A stretch of DNA of 64,000 nucleotides. It comes from Plasmopara viticola. Its lineage: Eukaryota > Oomycota > Peronosporomycetes > Peronosporales > Peronosporaceae. Location: positions 868,001 through 932,000 of the forward strand of contig MBPM02000002.1 of the NCBI GenBank assembly GCA_001695595.3, in the 5' to 3' direction. The translations under genes were made by a program, and so were the position numbers. Shown piece by piece: positions 25,930-40,204 of the stretch; the stretch's first letter is position 1; each line of letters opens with the position of its first letter. The notes under the pieces were generated by a model. That model did not search any database and was not told the origin of the DNA. It worked only from the letters and a program-made list of their open reading frames with translations.

Positions 25930-28900
25930 ATTTCAGTTTGCAAGCAGATATCAAATGTCGATAGGACCCTAATTCTTTCGAGCTATTAAATACCAACATT
26001 CGAAATAAGTGCCAGTTATTACTCGCTGATTTTTATGCGAAAATTTGATCCGGTCACTGCAACGACCAAACAGGCAGTAAAGAAATGTGCCAGTCGACTG
26101 AGTCATATAATGATGGCCAAGCTTACAATATAAAGATTGCTTTGTCGTCCAAGACGAGACGCTCCGTGTTGCTCAGTGAGTACTACCAAAATTTGATTTA
26201 CGAACTTGGCGAGCTCCGGGAGACGCTCCGTGTCAGATTTGCGTCGCATCAGACCCCCCTTAAGCGGAACATGAGCCGCACCGTACCCACAAGAATTGGA
26301 GTACCTCGAATGCCGCAATCTTGGGCCTTCTCCACGTTAGTGAATAACGTGCCACAACATCTGCAACAACCTTGCCTAACTCTTGACACCATACAGAGGG
26401 AACGAGTCTTTTATTCTATGATTATTTCGAGGTAGTAAACGAGTAGATTTATAAGCAGTGTTGGGACTCCAGCAAAGTCAATCATGATATGTAGCTGATG
26501 CTGGGTCCAACAAATACCGCTCAGTGAGCTCCGTGCCTCACCACATTTTCCAATCTTGCCTTCGACATCATTAAATTTCAGGGTTACCCGTCGATTATGC
26601 ATTGGTTGCTTAACAGCGGTATTACATGACTCATCAAAAACCTACTGTGTGCCAATCGGACCTCATTCAAGCTTAAAAGCCAGCGTTTAAAGTACCCTAG
26701 TTTCTCCACACCCGGTATGAAGTGTATCGAAGTCTAAGATCAAACTTCGTATGACGCCAGCAACACTGAAAAGCTACACATCATTGGAAGCTTCAACAAT
26801 GTGGACTGTCTCAAAGGAAAAATGACTAATGTCACAATGGCGTGCTTTTAGAAACCTGAAACATTAATCGACAGTAAAACATCAAGCTTAATGAAGAGCA
26901 CGCGGACAGCCGCCATAAATCTGACTACTAAATTGATTTGCATCGTCTAGTGTGCTTCGTGCCTGCGTAAGCGGCCAAGACAATCACTTTGAGACAATAA
27001 GGCTCATATACACAGTTTCTTTTAAATATGGCAGCCTACTGAAAGAGCTGTTGCGGTTCACGATGAAAACAGGTGTATAGCTCGGCGTCATGAACTGCAT
27101 TGGTCGAAAAATACCATTCTTGATAATTTCTGACTTTGCGTTGCTACTGCCGTTTAAAGCAAGCGTGAGTCGGGCGGCTTGCAGCGCTACCCATCCGTAA
27201 ATATTAAGTCGCTTTGGTCTTCAGCCTTATAAATCAAGGCCCGACATTTGTTGCATTATCATCCAGAGCACCTAAAGTCAAACCAACTTGGAAAATATCT
27301 CTCTCTCTGCATTTCCAAGGTCGGGATTAGTATGGCAGAAAAGCTGACGACAAGTGTATTGGGAGATGGGGCTGCTCTAAAAACTTTGTCACTTACCTGG
27401 GACTTCTTTCCAATCTGAGATTTTGCAATCCAGGCGAGTTCTTGCTAAAGTGCTTGTAGCGCATCTTGTTTCTATTTCTCGAAGGCTAAGGTGACTGCAA
27501 ATCACTGGGCGAGGAAGGAGCGATCGGCACGTCTCCTGCCGCTAAGTAGGAGACTCTTATAACGCTTTTTTTGCTTGTTCAGCGCTTATGACGGGTAAAC
27601 TTGCCCCCACGGTACACGTGCAGTCCTTGTCGTAGGTGCAGCCTTTGTCGCAGTCGCATTTGTTGTTGTAAGCGCAGTCTTAGCATAGAGACCACATTTG
27701 GTCATAGACACCTTCGATTTTGAAGGGGTGCTAAGAAGAAAATGTTGTGGTATAAGTCATGGAGGCTAAAGTAGCCTTGAAGTTTGACTTGTTGAATAGA
27801 TAGCTACAGTCGAAGCTCTTACCGCTCCGATGCTCGATCAGCAAGAAGAAAATCGGACAACAAATCAGTCGATGCTGTTTTTCGCCTAGGATGAGCTAAG
27901 ATGCTAGCTATCGTAAGTCGTTTTGCTACCTTAACAAGCAAATTTATCCTTGTTATCGGCAAAAATAGAACATTCGTAAGGCTTAATTAGGCAGGATTCT
28001 TCGTTAAAAGAGGATTAAATTATCCGTTTACATGGACAATAAGCGCACGAGATCGGCCCGAAGTTAAACTTTCCGTGTACTCACAACATCATTCAAAAAG
28101 ACTTTATATTATTATAAATTAGCAAATTAAAAACATTGGAAGCACGGATTGGGGCAGGCTCACGACGCCAGCGTCTTCGGACGAGCTAGTCCCTACAAAA
28201 TGGATGATGAGGCAATAGGCCTCTTATCTGCGCACCCGCATATGGGCGTCCGCCGGTGCTCTATATGTGGTGTTGATATCCATTCGCGACTATATATTCT
28301 CTGCATCAAGCGCGACAAGGTTCAAGAAGCCAAATATCGAGGCCGGTTATACGCTGTATAAACACCCCACCCAGAATGCGCGGGCATATTGCTAAAGTCA
28401 GCAAAATATCATCGAATACAGGAAAACGTTCAAGATCGACAATCTTTGCTTGATAGAGCTGCTCCATGTTGCTTAAATACGGATCGTGCTTGCAAAGCAG
28501 ATTCTGTGACTGTTGAGGCAGCTGTAAAGAAATTTTGCATACCATAACGTCCTTGATTAATTTGGGTGGTCGTGCATTGCAATTATGCTCGACGATTTAC
28601 TGTCGAACAAATTCTGCAATAGGTCAATGCTTTACAGGCGGACCAACCGACAATGTTAGTGTATACAAATGATTCTCACTATACCCTAGGTTTTTGGTGG
28701 AATATCGAGTGAAAGTCTCGACTTTGGTAGCGTCGAGTGCTGTTTGCTCATGGCCCCATTACTTTACGGTATGATGTTGCTGCATCAACCCGACTTTAAG
28801 TTGATTGAATAATAAAGACTTTCAGTGGAACCGTGGTAATAATTCGACTCTGCAAAGGTGCACAAGCGCTATTGGCAGGAAAAACCGAGCCGAGTTGCCA

Positions 28901-30310
28901 GCGCAAGAGACTTTGACACGTTAAAAGAGGAAGCTGACAAATATAAAGCACGATTGATCCAATTGATCTATCAGAATGCAGCAAATAGCCTTCTTGACGA
29001 CATCGTGCACTGAAGATAGCGATAGCATCTATAAATATGTTACTTTGTGAAATTGGCTGGAATAGCGCCAAATGCATCATCGTGCGAGTCGACCCACCAA
29101 CATCACTATAACCGTGTTGCGTTAAGCCAACGACAACGTCGAGGTACACAGACTTTCAAGCGTCCACCAGACTCTGATTACGCGGGTATCACCCCCTGAC
29201 AAATCTCAAAGATAATCACATTCTTGTTCACTCATTAAGTTACCATTATAAAACGAGAAACAGGTTATAAATTTTAACGTCCGGTATAAAGATCCTCCTG
29301 AGCCTGTCATTCTTTAAATGCTCATCCTTCGGAGCGGTTGTTGCCTTGCCAATCCATAATATACCATTCACTTACTGTAACAATGGAAATTACACTCGCT
29401 GTGAAAGGTTTGGCTATTTGATTAAGACATCCTTTTCTGCAAAGAAAAAATGAAGAAATGTATTTTGGATTTAGCCATTTATGCCAGTCGAATTCGCTTA
29501 CTAGTGAATAAGCAAAAAATAAGAAGAACAAAAGGTCGAGATGATGCTTTCAGACGAAGGACTCAAAGGTGTGAGTGTGAAGTGAAGGTATACAGTTAAG
29601 CCACGTACTTTCAAGTTATGTAGCATGAGAGAAAACTTTATGCTAAGCGTAGAAAAGCGCCAGACTTGGTCAAAGCTGCATGCACCACGGCTGCCTTCAT
29701 CATTATGGGTGAAGCATACCTAGTGTTTACTGAGCCACTCAGTGTCACGACTCTGCGGCACTCACCAAAAAAGTTTAGTTCCATGGACTCAAGATTGCGT
29801 GACACGGCGGCGGCTTTTACATAAGATCTGATCAGCTTTTTTATGAGCGAACCTGAAGCGGAATTAGTCCGGCAAGTTTAGTTCACCATTTTACGCCAGA
29901 ATTGTGTGTCAGAATGTTGAATAGCAAGATTACGCTCTTTGTAAGTAATTTGCAGCCACAATTTCGATATAGACGCCAATATCTAGGACAAATTTGTTGC
30001 AAAACAACAATGACGGCATTTACAATGTCCAGCGGACTCCACTACGACGATGTACATTTTTTCTCTTTCATGCAAGAGAGGAACGTACTATTGACTGCAG
30101 TCAGTATTGTGACGTAAGCCTTGATGCGGCTAATCTTGTCCTAGAATTTGTATGCATATCTACAACCTGTACACGAATGTCGACGCAAATTTGTGAAGCC
30201 CCTTAAGGACATACAAGGGCATATGCTATGAGACAATTTGTTTCATTATCGTGCCAATCACGGAATACAGACATTATAAGCCAAAAGTGCCAAGAGCATG
30301 CACACAAATG
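25930..30310 (+). repeat. decayed repeat family Y, copy 1
   Basis: Matches 48.36-51.76 kb in the same orientation, in pieces: 25.93-26.32 vs 48.38-48.78, 27.35-27.46 vs 48.81-48.91, 28.26-28.96 vs 48.92-49.55, and 29.34-30.30 vs 50.71-51.70. Shared phrases include gtgacgctccgtgtcaga-like DNA, tcgaatgccgcaatc, catggccccattact, and gctgccttcatcattatggg. Extra DNA at 26.35-27.35 and 27.46-28.2 marks later insertions. Fragments of protein sense remain, but no frame is intact and no family is recognised. Confidence 0.6.
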
Positions 30311-32099
30311 TTTTATGCAGAAAGTGTAATAAATTTTTGGCTTGGCCTGTTCGGGTCACGTGAGACCTGCCGGATGTTCAACATACTTCGGCTTCTTACC
30401 GAAGCCTGCTTCTTCTGGTAGACTAGTGGAAGTCCATGAGTCTTAACTTTGTCTTTGACTTACCCAAAGAAAATAGTGGCATGGCGTTGTGATTTTCATG
30501 TGTCGCCTAAATAAGGTCTTGCGCTTGGCACCCGTTTCAGCAAAAATTATGAAGGAACAAAAATCCACGGATACGGAATGATAATATTATGGTCTTTAGA
30601 CTTGATGGTTTCGGGTAAAGATCCGCTGTTCATGCTTCGTTTAATAATACGCTCGTTTTGTTAGAAATCAGCTCGTTAATGTATACAGTGGATCATCCAT
30701 ACACAGATGGTGGGACAAAAGGGCCAGCCGTGTGCGAGGACAAAGCGTAGTAAGTGCGCTAAGGCACCACAAAAGTAAAATAGTCTGCTTCATTTAGATC
30801 AGTTTGAGCTTAACAATGCGGTACACGCAATCAGGGACTGTGCACACTTCAATATTAAGAGATTGAGACACTCTTAATCTCATCTCGCTCTTAATAGCAC
30901 GAACATTTCGGAAAAGAGCGGATGAAGAATTCGAAACTCCACTTCCCTTCCAATATTTAATATAAGCCCAATTTATCCTAGGGAGGATGCAAATGCTTAC
31001 GTCTAAAATAAGCAAAAGAAATCTTAGATAAATATAAATGAGAAAGCCATTTTTTATAGATGGGGACGATTCATTCCGTTATGTTAGAAGGCTTTCGGTT
31101 AAAAAGGTTAAATTGGTACTTACGAACCACATAGTTTGATTTGACCTTTCACAATCTTCATAAGGCATGATCAGCGTAGTCCATCAGCTTTTCTAAGATG
31201 TTGCTGACGCACCTACCACCTTATTCACGATGTCACAAAAAGTACTTCGAATCGTAGGACCCTGAGCATCATGTGAATTCTTAGGTGCCACCAGGAATAT
31301 TTTAATCCACATTCCTCTCTCTTGATCCTGTTGTTAAGGAGAATAGCGTGGCGTGGCAATACGGCAGCTAATAGTTTTGATAGGTACCATTATACGACTA
31401 CGGGGCTGCATATTTATAAGCACGTACGCTTTAAGTGGGCAGGCTAAGGGCGCACTGCTAAAAAAACTTGCTATTGCAGGTTGCGGTCTCGCGCTAAGAT
31501 GCGTAACGGTCGACTTGACTGTGAAGATCACATTTTACATGTCCAGAGCGGTGAGTTAGTCAGTTGCCAATTCTGCTTTTCGAGAATTCATACGGTCAAG
31601 CAAACATATTAGTAGATTAGCAAAGCGAAGGAGCACGGGGAATTAAAGCAAAGGGATGCAAGGCAAGGGTGGACAACGCAAATTGTCGATCAAGACCAAT
31701 GCTAACTCAAACGTACAATTTACGTTCTTTGTACTTCAGCTCGAAGATCCCATAGAGTGGCGTACGTCTTGTGTATCCTTTGCCATGAACATTTTTAGAC
31801 GAAAATATTTTTAAATACCCGCCGAATAGAGAAGGGCTGTGTCTCAAACTCTCTCGAGTGCTTCGGCGTAGCCCGTAAAAGCCGTGGTCATCTCTTAAGG
31901 ACTGATCTAAATCAATCTTGAGTGCGTACACAAGAGCCGCTGCTCAATACACGGAGTAAAGTTAAGGCGGGAGCGCCATCCTTTAGCGATCATTGACCAT
32001 TTATATCCGTGGCACTTCCATATGGGATGCGAAGTGATGCAGAAGTTAATCTATGAGCACTAGGATCTTGTGGTAAGAGGCGTTGGGATCTCGATTCAC

Positions 32100-35000
32100 A
32101 GAACTCGTGGGAGTCATTGAAATGGATCTGGACCGACCACTAAAAGACCGTTGCGATCTGAAATTAAAAGCAAAGAGTGTTTCGTAAGAAGCCACAGTTT
32201 CTTGACAGCACGCTGAACTATGAAAGGGGCGACACCATATTCGCCATCAATGCTTCTGGACCCCAAAAGATGCATGTGCGACTTAACCAGTGCAACTTAA
32301 TGGCAACTTACTCGCTGTAATGAATGGCATACTTCCATTCGGCAGTCCTGTGCTGTCTTAAGTAAACTGAAATGACTCGCTCACGTCCCTATTGAGTTAT
32401 TGTAGCAAAATGTGATGGCATAGTTGAAGTCATCGAAAACGACGCTAAACGGCTTCGTCTTATCGGACAAAAAGAGGGCCAGGGCCAATAATATTCTGAT
32501 TGTGGCTCTTTTAGCACCTTCCATCGTATTTCTCCAATAGATTGTACAGAGCTTAAAGACACTCAGATAGCTAGCACTGTACTTGTGCAAATGATAGGTC
32601 GGGCCTTTCCACCATTTAAACCGATTGTCTTAGCCTAAGCCAAAGCGGCATTTACTTATATGGTCTACTTAGACCTCACGGTCACTTGCAAAGCGGCGAA
32701 ACTTTTGTTTCCTTTGTCAACAAAATACGTAGTTACACTTGGTTTAACATTATATTGAACTTATGGACAATTATACTGACAATGTCTGTAATGAAAGAAA
32801 TGTTGTGTGACCAGACGGCTAAAAGTCGTCGACATTAAATTAGCCTTGTCCCTTCTTTAATTTCCTTCTATAGTCTACTATTTGACGCACCAATTACGGT
32901 GAGAATTATATCCAATCAATCTGACAAAATCAGCGCACTGTTCAACTTACACCCGGCTATGTTGTTAGACAAAATATACTTTGCTTTTGTGCAGGAATCG
33001 TTGCACTTTTCATCTCATTATAAATATGTGCTAGTCGTCACATCCCGTATAGCTTACAGACGCAATGCGTCGGGGATTAGTGCGGAAATTTCGACTCCCA
33101 AACTTTGCTTGTTCGGGAAAGAGGAAACGACGGGCCCATACTGCGCTCGTCGTAATGGTCATTGGCATGGAACATAGTACGTTATGCAAACTCGTGTCTA
33201 AGTCATCTATTTGTGGAATTTTCGCTTATGTATACCCGGACAAAAATTAAAGTATCTTCTTACTAGAAATATGTCGAATTCTTGCGATAATCCACAATGA
33301 TTGAGCCAAGGTATAGCGTACGTTGCTTGTACGACTGAACAAAGACATCATATCAAAAAGGTTGCAATTATATTTTTGAGATTTTTTTTTCTTAGGAACC
33401 ACCTTTGAGACATGTCCGACTTCCACATAATAAAGAATTCAGAGGCTTCGAGATCTTTGAGGTTAGCAGATGCGATCCAACAGTGCCTCCGATTGGAGCG
33501 CGCCCGTCAAGAAACAACAACTCTTCAAGCTGTCAAATATTGCTTTAAATAGCGTCTTTTCGTCAACCCTGATATTGCTCATGGTACTCGTAAGTCTGTC
33601 CTGTATCGCAATCATATTCTGTTCCAGCGACTTGCTCTTAATAGTACTTTGAGACTCGCCTGTGGTTTTGTCCGTCGCTGCGCGACTTTGCTGCCCCCAG
33701 TTGATGGCTCTAGGCTAAATACATGTAGGACTAATCTATCCGCATTTTATACTTCATTTTGGACCCTCTGGCTCACTGGGAAGGCTCTGCACATGTCGTC
33801 GATTCATTTCTCGTAGAAAATCAATACATTAGATAACTTTGAACTACTCTCGGGCCTATAAATGCAAAGTATTTCTTTGTAAGACCCATTTGTACCACGG
33901 CGGGGTGGAAGTGCCACTTATTAGCCGGATAAAAGTTAAATAGCATTGTTTATCAATCTATTCAGGGCTTTTGCATTTCGAGTCATGCCGTGCTTGGGAT
34001 GAAATCGTGCTTGTCCAAAGGTATGCAATGTGGTCAAGCTGTCTTAACTGAAATCAAATACAGCAAGGCACTACATCGGATTTGCTAGTGTACTCGCGCG
34101 AGGCAATCTATTTCGGTTGACCGTAATCTTTTGCTGGCGTGCGATAATCTGCGACGGGTAAAAAAAAGTCTACCAAGACTCAAAATCGGATTTCACGCTC
34201 TACTATACTTGCGTAAACAAACGGCTGTGCAATACTGATAGTTTCTTATTTTAAACTGTTAAACTTCCAGAAGCTTGGCCTAATTGCTGTAAAACAAGCA
34301 CGCGTCTGTCTCGGACAGCGTTTTTTTCATAAAGCTCATCCTCTAGAATAGACTCTCTAAAGGACTTAAACAAGACGCAGGCCCACATAGTCCACCCAGA
34401 CATGGGTCATGTTTTTTTCTCACTTACTGCAGCCGAAGCAATAGATGCTGCTTTGCTCGTCAACAATTCTCTCAAATGAAACTGACTGGAGCCAGCTGGC
34501 CCACGAATATTTCTATTTGGGGTTCTATAGGCCAAGAAATTGTCACTCCACGGCATTTCGAAGGGGTGAAATATTGGCCTAGTTTTTGTGTACAGAGAGC
34601 AATGATGACAGTTGCCAGCATACCTTCGCGTAAACGTGAGCATTTAATAGCCCATGACAAATCGAGCACCTCTCACTTCAATGGAATTTGATAGTTGGGT
34701 GTGAGCATCAACACTATGAGAAATCGATCAATCGGAGCTAGGGCGCTTAAACATATGGCCTCGAAATGATTATGTAGAATTCTTTCTTCACCAGAGAAAG
34801 GGATATCAAGCAATGAGACTGCCATTTAAACAGTCAATAATTAACGAGCAGAAATGTCCACATTTAGTAAACTATTTTAGGCAAGAGAATTACCAGCGTT
34901 CAGGTTAGACTTCTGCACACTAACGACTTGTGTTTGAGGGACATTTCGCGACTAAAAAAAGTCTCGAGCTCGGGCGCGAGTAAACGATAAGCAGGACCAT

Positions 35001-38000
35001 CATCCCTTTGTTATACATAATAGCTCACCTACAATTGAAGAGAAATTAAATTCGCTCCACCTGATGCCATTTAGCTCCGACGTGTTCGTACCCTGGAAGC
35101 TGTAGTTTTTCTTTTATAGTTTTCTACAATCACGTGTGCTTCGGACCACTCTCAAAACCATAAATTTCCGAACTGGATGCAAGCAATGTTAAGCAAGTGG
35201 ATGGTTTCGCCTTAGGAAATTATCGGACAACTTTTACGTAGTTGGAAGAGAAAAGTCTTCACGACGCCAGACGTGAATTAGTAGATGTTGGTGTACAGAA
35301 AGAAGTTTTGTTTTAATGACAAGTAGGCAGATGGCTTGCATCAAAAGCTTGTGTACGACGTCGTTCAACTTTATTACGTCTTCCCCAAGCGGACCCCAGC
35401 CAATCTTTTAGCTGATTGTGATTCATCTATTTCTTCATGAGGTGGACCTCGTGTTTGTTTGTGACACGGATGCATTTGCTCCGATAAGGTCAGGTCAAGG
35501 CTATTAAAAAGCTTTTTGAGATCCGCCGGAGGTTGGTTGAGGCTTATCTCTCCACACCCAATTTTCAATTTTAAAATATGCCATAGATGAGTAGCACACT
35601 GCTCACTACTCACGTATTTTACAAACTGAACTAAGTAACCAGCTTTGTGTAAATCTCGATCTCTCGGACAGACGTTGGACAATTGTACCTTTTTATCTGC
35701 TTATCAGCCTGGCTAGCAAGCTCGTATTCATATTCGTCACTTAGTTGCTGACCAAAATCGGTCTTGTAGATGTCACGAAATATTGAGCGAAGGTCAAAGA
35801 CCTGAATTTTAGCATCCTCTACGGTAGCTTCACTACACCTGGTAATCAATTTACATTTGAGTTTTCAAAAGTAGCCTTCTATAAATATAAAGCCGTGTAC
35901 GTGCTTACACAAGACAACTTATTTACGGTCTTGCTTGACCGCAATGAGGCGCAACATTTGGCTGCACGAGAACTCAACGCGATTAATGTGCGTTTAAAGG
36001 CTATACCATGGACGAGAAAAATCTTATTGAACATCTTCAGCAGGATGTGGTTAAGACATCTACGACATTGACTCTAGTGTGTAAGGTAAGGCGCACCCTG
36101 TCTCAGCTAAAAATGTTCACTATTGAAAACGCTTTCGATCAGTGCAAAAGAGGGAAGCTCAGCCCATTTCGAAGGTTGACGTGATGAGTACTTTCGTGAC
36201 GTATCTTATTTAAGGCAGCATTAATAAATGCTTGCCGATTTGTCTACTTGGGCAAATGTTTTCGCCGCGTGGTCGTGTGTGTTGCGTTAGTTACACTTTC
36301 TTGACAATTTTTCGTCTCTGTTTAAGCAACTTGCTGGCCGTGCAAATCGATGTAAGAGTTAGTTTGCATCAGGCGAAGCAATGCGTTCAGGTCGAAGCAT
36401 CATGAGGTAGCTATAGCGTATACCTCTACCTATCTTTGGTAGTGATAGAGCAAGCGCTATACCAAAATGGACCTCCAATTGTAGGATATTTCTTTTTTTG
36501 CGAATTTTTAATACGAGCGCAATCGAAACTTTTTAGCGAATGATGTTGAAAACAGACGAGGATTAATAGATAATCGAGCCCAAAATGATTTTAATACCAA
36601 AAATACAAAACGCGAGACCACAAATTTGTTTTGAGTTAATATTTTTTAGACCATTTATATTTCCAGGGCTGATACTATATCGTAATGCTGTTTCTTATGC
36701 TCTTGCTAGAACGACACGAGATTGAGTGAGGGCATCATGAGACTATACCAGAGTAATGCAAGACGGCGGTATAATACTCATTGTTTCTTCTTATGCTCAC
36801 ATTTGAATTGGGGCTACAGATCCGTACGGTCTGAAAGCACCATTGGTAACCAACCTCTTCTTGCCTTTAAGTGGGTGCAAGTAAGTAGTGATAAAGGCTA
36901 TCCTGTTAAAGTTGGTACCAAATTGTCTGAAATTATTTGGGAGCTTTATCGAGAAGCGATATGCTTTTGTATAGGGAGCTCATATTAAATAATGTACTAT
37001 GGCCAATGTAAATGTGCTGCGTACAGTTTCTCAAGATGAAGCTCTAACAGGCCAGAGAGGCGTAGTTTATACTCACAGTGGGAATATAGTTATAATTTTA
37101 AACATTAAGGACGGCCTTGTACTGCATCAGCATCAATGATCAATTACACCGCTATAATGAAGCAGACCTATGTGACCGTAGATACATCCGCCACCTATCG
37201 AGAGTACTTTGTATATAAAAAATAGGTGCGCTCGGCGCCTTTAGCTGCCATGCTGATAACCACACTCACCGATCCTAAATTCTATCAGAGAAGTGACTTC
37301 CTCAAAATCTGATGAAACAATCGTAAGGAAAGTCTTGCAGTAGGACTGCCACAATTTTTTGCCGAAAGGAATTGTGAATTCAAGTCCTGATCTTTTTTGC
37401 ATTGTAAATAATGCAAACAACAGACCACTACCTGTCTTGTAAAAATTAGAGACGTACTATAGCTCGTGCAATCTAAATGACTTTTACTTCGATTAAATAA
37501 TACAAATCACATCGGGGTAAAATCTACTACAATTACGACACAACATGAATAATTCGGCAAACGGGTACTATGCAGAAGTCCTAACACTGTCTGTTGCTTT
37601 TCTTTAAGCTTCTCAGCAAAAGGCACCTTGACAACAATATTTTGAAAATACGTGGCTGTGTCTCACAATATGGTAGAACAATGCCGTCGAATGACGAATT
37701 TGTCGCTTGAAGGTCACTTTCGTGCCGCGCGCGTCGGTCACCATTTGTTTGTAGAATTGAGGATCCAAGCTTTATAAGTCGACTTGTCTCGGCAAAAGAG
37801 GATTGAGAGGATGAGTGCTCGTCTCATCGCTTGCACAGCAATGCTGAGTCACTTCTGGCTGATACCAGGTCTATGTCATGCTTACAAAGGCCATACACTC
37901 GAGGGCCAAAACGTTAAGCAGCGCCTGCTAGTGATCGACCAATGCAATAGCTGTACACTCCACACGGCTGTGACCGATCGAGAGGCTTCTTCGGATACCA

Positions 38001-39280
38001 CGCGTGTATATGACATTGGGGCTTTGACCGCAATTAATACTTCACGTGGGGCACCCGCATATATTAGAGCCAAATTGTTAGATTCTCAGGAGCTTTCCCA
38101 TGCGAACTGCCAAGCTTATTAGGCGGCTCAAAGCAATGTTCGATGTCTGTACTGCGAGTTGTACCAGAGTTAAACATTATAAGGATGATAAAAGGAGTGT
38201 AAGCTCTGGGACAAATGTACTAAAAGTTGTACTCCCTGCTTGCACTTTGTGACAGCTCCTGCCATGTAAATTTGCGAGCGAAGTGATACCTACAGTGCGA
38301 GCTTGCTCGGCTAAAGCCTCGCCATTAAGTGTTGCTCTACGACCTATAATTTTTCGTAATTTCCCCGCCCCCATAGAATATCCTGTCCCCAGAAGAACCT
38401 TGTCAACAGCGATAACTAGGGCCTCAAGGTGAGCCCTATTCGGGACCTAATTACTAATCTCGGAATTATCATGGCGTTAGAATATTCTAGTCGGAGTGGG
38501 GCCTTAACATTCTTAAATTTCAAAAGAGACTAAATTTTACTTTGGTAAAGCCGTCGAGCGAGAAATCTTTTCACATGTTAGTGGCTCTTTCGAGAAGTAG
38601 ATTGTGAAGAAGTCTTGACGTCATGCAGCGCACTAAGTGATCTCCGCCATAAGGCTGCTTACAACCGGCATCTGGCGGACGAAGCTCAAGGGCCGGCAAT
38701 CCTTAGCGCCGACGGCCTCGACTTTTTCGTTAAAACATGCACTAGTGAACGCAGCCCCATTCTTATAAGGTCGCTTCTTGAGTTTCATGCGCGAAGCCGC
38801 ATCGCTTCACAAGCAAATTGCTCCCTTGAGTCGGGAGCTGTATCAATCCAAACCGAGCATCAGATTTTAGCTGGCGAGGTTGATCTCCTTTGGATGTGCT
38901 TGTGTATGGCGTGGCCCAGTTGACGGTCTCGGGCCATATTACGGCTTAATCCTGCAGATTCTGAACATTGTCGAAACAACAAATTAGCCGTGTAAGAAGA
39001 TTAACCCATGTTATAGGAACAGAAAGCTAGAAGGTTAAGGTCGTTCGATTTTCAATTTCTTTCTGCGCTTTAACAAAGCTTAGTTTCTACCCAGTAGATC
39101 GTCCACGCCTTCTGGATGTCGTTGGCGAACCAGACGACTTGTTGATCGTGGGATTCGATCTTTTAAACCTTGCCGTGTCTGGCGTACAGACATATTAGCC
39201 TCCACTGATAGGTATCAGCACAGATGAATCATCGACAGGTGTAAAAATGCTGGAGGTCTACCGCGTAAACCGCGTATAAG
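32100..39280 (+). repeat. decayed coding repeat, family X, copy 2, interrupted
   Basis: Plus-strand counterpart of 6.65-9.4 kb. Matching blocks are about 32.10-33.20, 36.66-36.75, 37.82-38.16 and 38.63-39.28 kb. The order is kept, but about 3.4 kb at 33.25-36.66 and 1 kb at 36.75-37.8 are foreign to copy 1, so other elements have landed inside it. One frame of 102 codons (38615-38923) is the longest piece left. The protein is not recognised. Confidence 0.6.
35374..35849 (-). pseudogene. frameshifted remnant of an unrecognised protein gene
   Basis: Two overlapping minus-strand frames (35631-35849 and 35374-35682) have consistent protein character. They would meet at a single frameshift near 35640-35650. 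The first part is acidic and helical (VFDLRSIFRDIYKTDF, then SDEYEYELASQADKQIK). The second continues in like style and ends in a Lys/Arg-rich tail. The piece lies inside DNA inserted into repeat X copy 2. It may belong to a transposon or be a decayed host gene. Confidence 0.35.
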
Positions 39281-40204
39281 CCATTGTTCACCAAATTTTG
39301 AACCCCATCAAAAGCGGATATCCAACTTAAGTTGATGATACACGCATCATATTGAGACATCGTTAGGGTCTGCTAATTGAAGCGGCAATTGGATCGACTC
39401 TCTTTTTAGCAATTGTCATTTACGTTGTTGCTTATATTGAAAGCTGATGGAGCTCATGTCTTGAGTCGTGCTGTGATAAAGGGCATTGGTGATGTGCTTA
39501 GGAACAGCTGAGCATATAAAACCTGCTTTTGATGCAACAAAAAATCATCACGGGCTATATTGGTATATCCTACAATACACTGTGTATCAAGGGGCATCTT
39601 CTGCGACGTTGGTTACGTCAGATATCGTAGCAACGCATATAGCAGATGTCGGCAGCTGTCGAAGATGCTCAAGCTGACACCTTGCAAAATATTGATGAAG
39701 GAGAAGCAGCTTTTCTGAATCATCGCAACCTGGATCGGCTTTAATAACAAAGAGCGCTGGAAGTCCAGATCAATATCAGACGAAAAATATAGAAAAGAAG
39801 CTCAGAATCGAGTGTGGTGAGCAAAAGGCTTTAAGCTGATACGATACGAAGAGCGCTGGAGTCGGCTTTAAGGATTCGTATTGTTGACAAAGTACTGATA
39901 TACGGCTATACTTACAGATGCAACATCATGAAGGTGGCAAATCGTATCTTTCTTTTCGTTGAGGTTGTCAAGCTACTTTTCGATTATTTTTAAGATACAG
40001 ATGTTCGACTAAGTCATTGAGGGGAAATATTCGGTTATCGCTAATGGTCAACTTTTGAGGTCAAAAAGTGCTCAATCATTAATGCGAAAGTCGAAGGCTA
40101 TTTGATTTTAGGAGCTTCATTCGCTTCCAGATCTCTCTACAAATGTTTTCTTTTTTTTATTTTATGGAAGCCTTTAACCCCCCTCCAGTTTTTGTTAACT
40201 TCTT

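Noticed and set aside
27525..27560. short hairpin followed by T-run, terminator-like
   Set aside because: Bacterial-type terminators have no meaning in this eukaryotic context, and there is no gene upstream.
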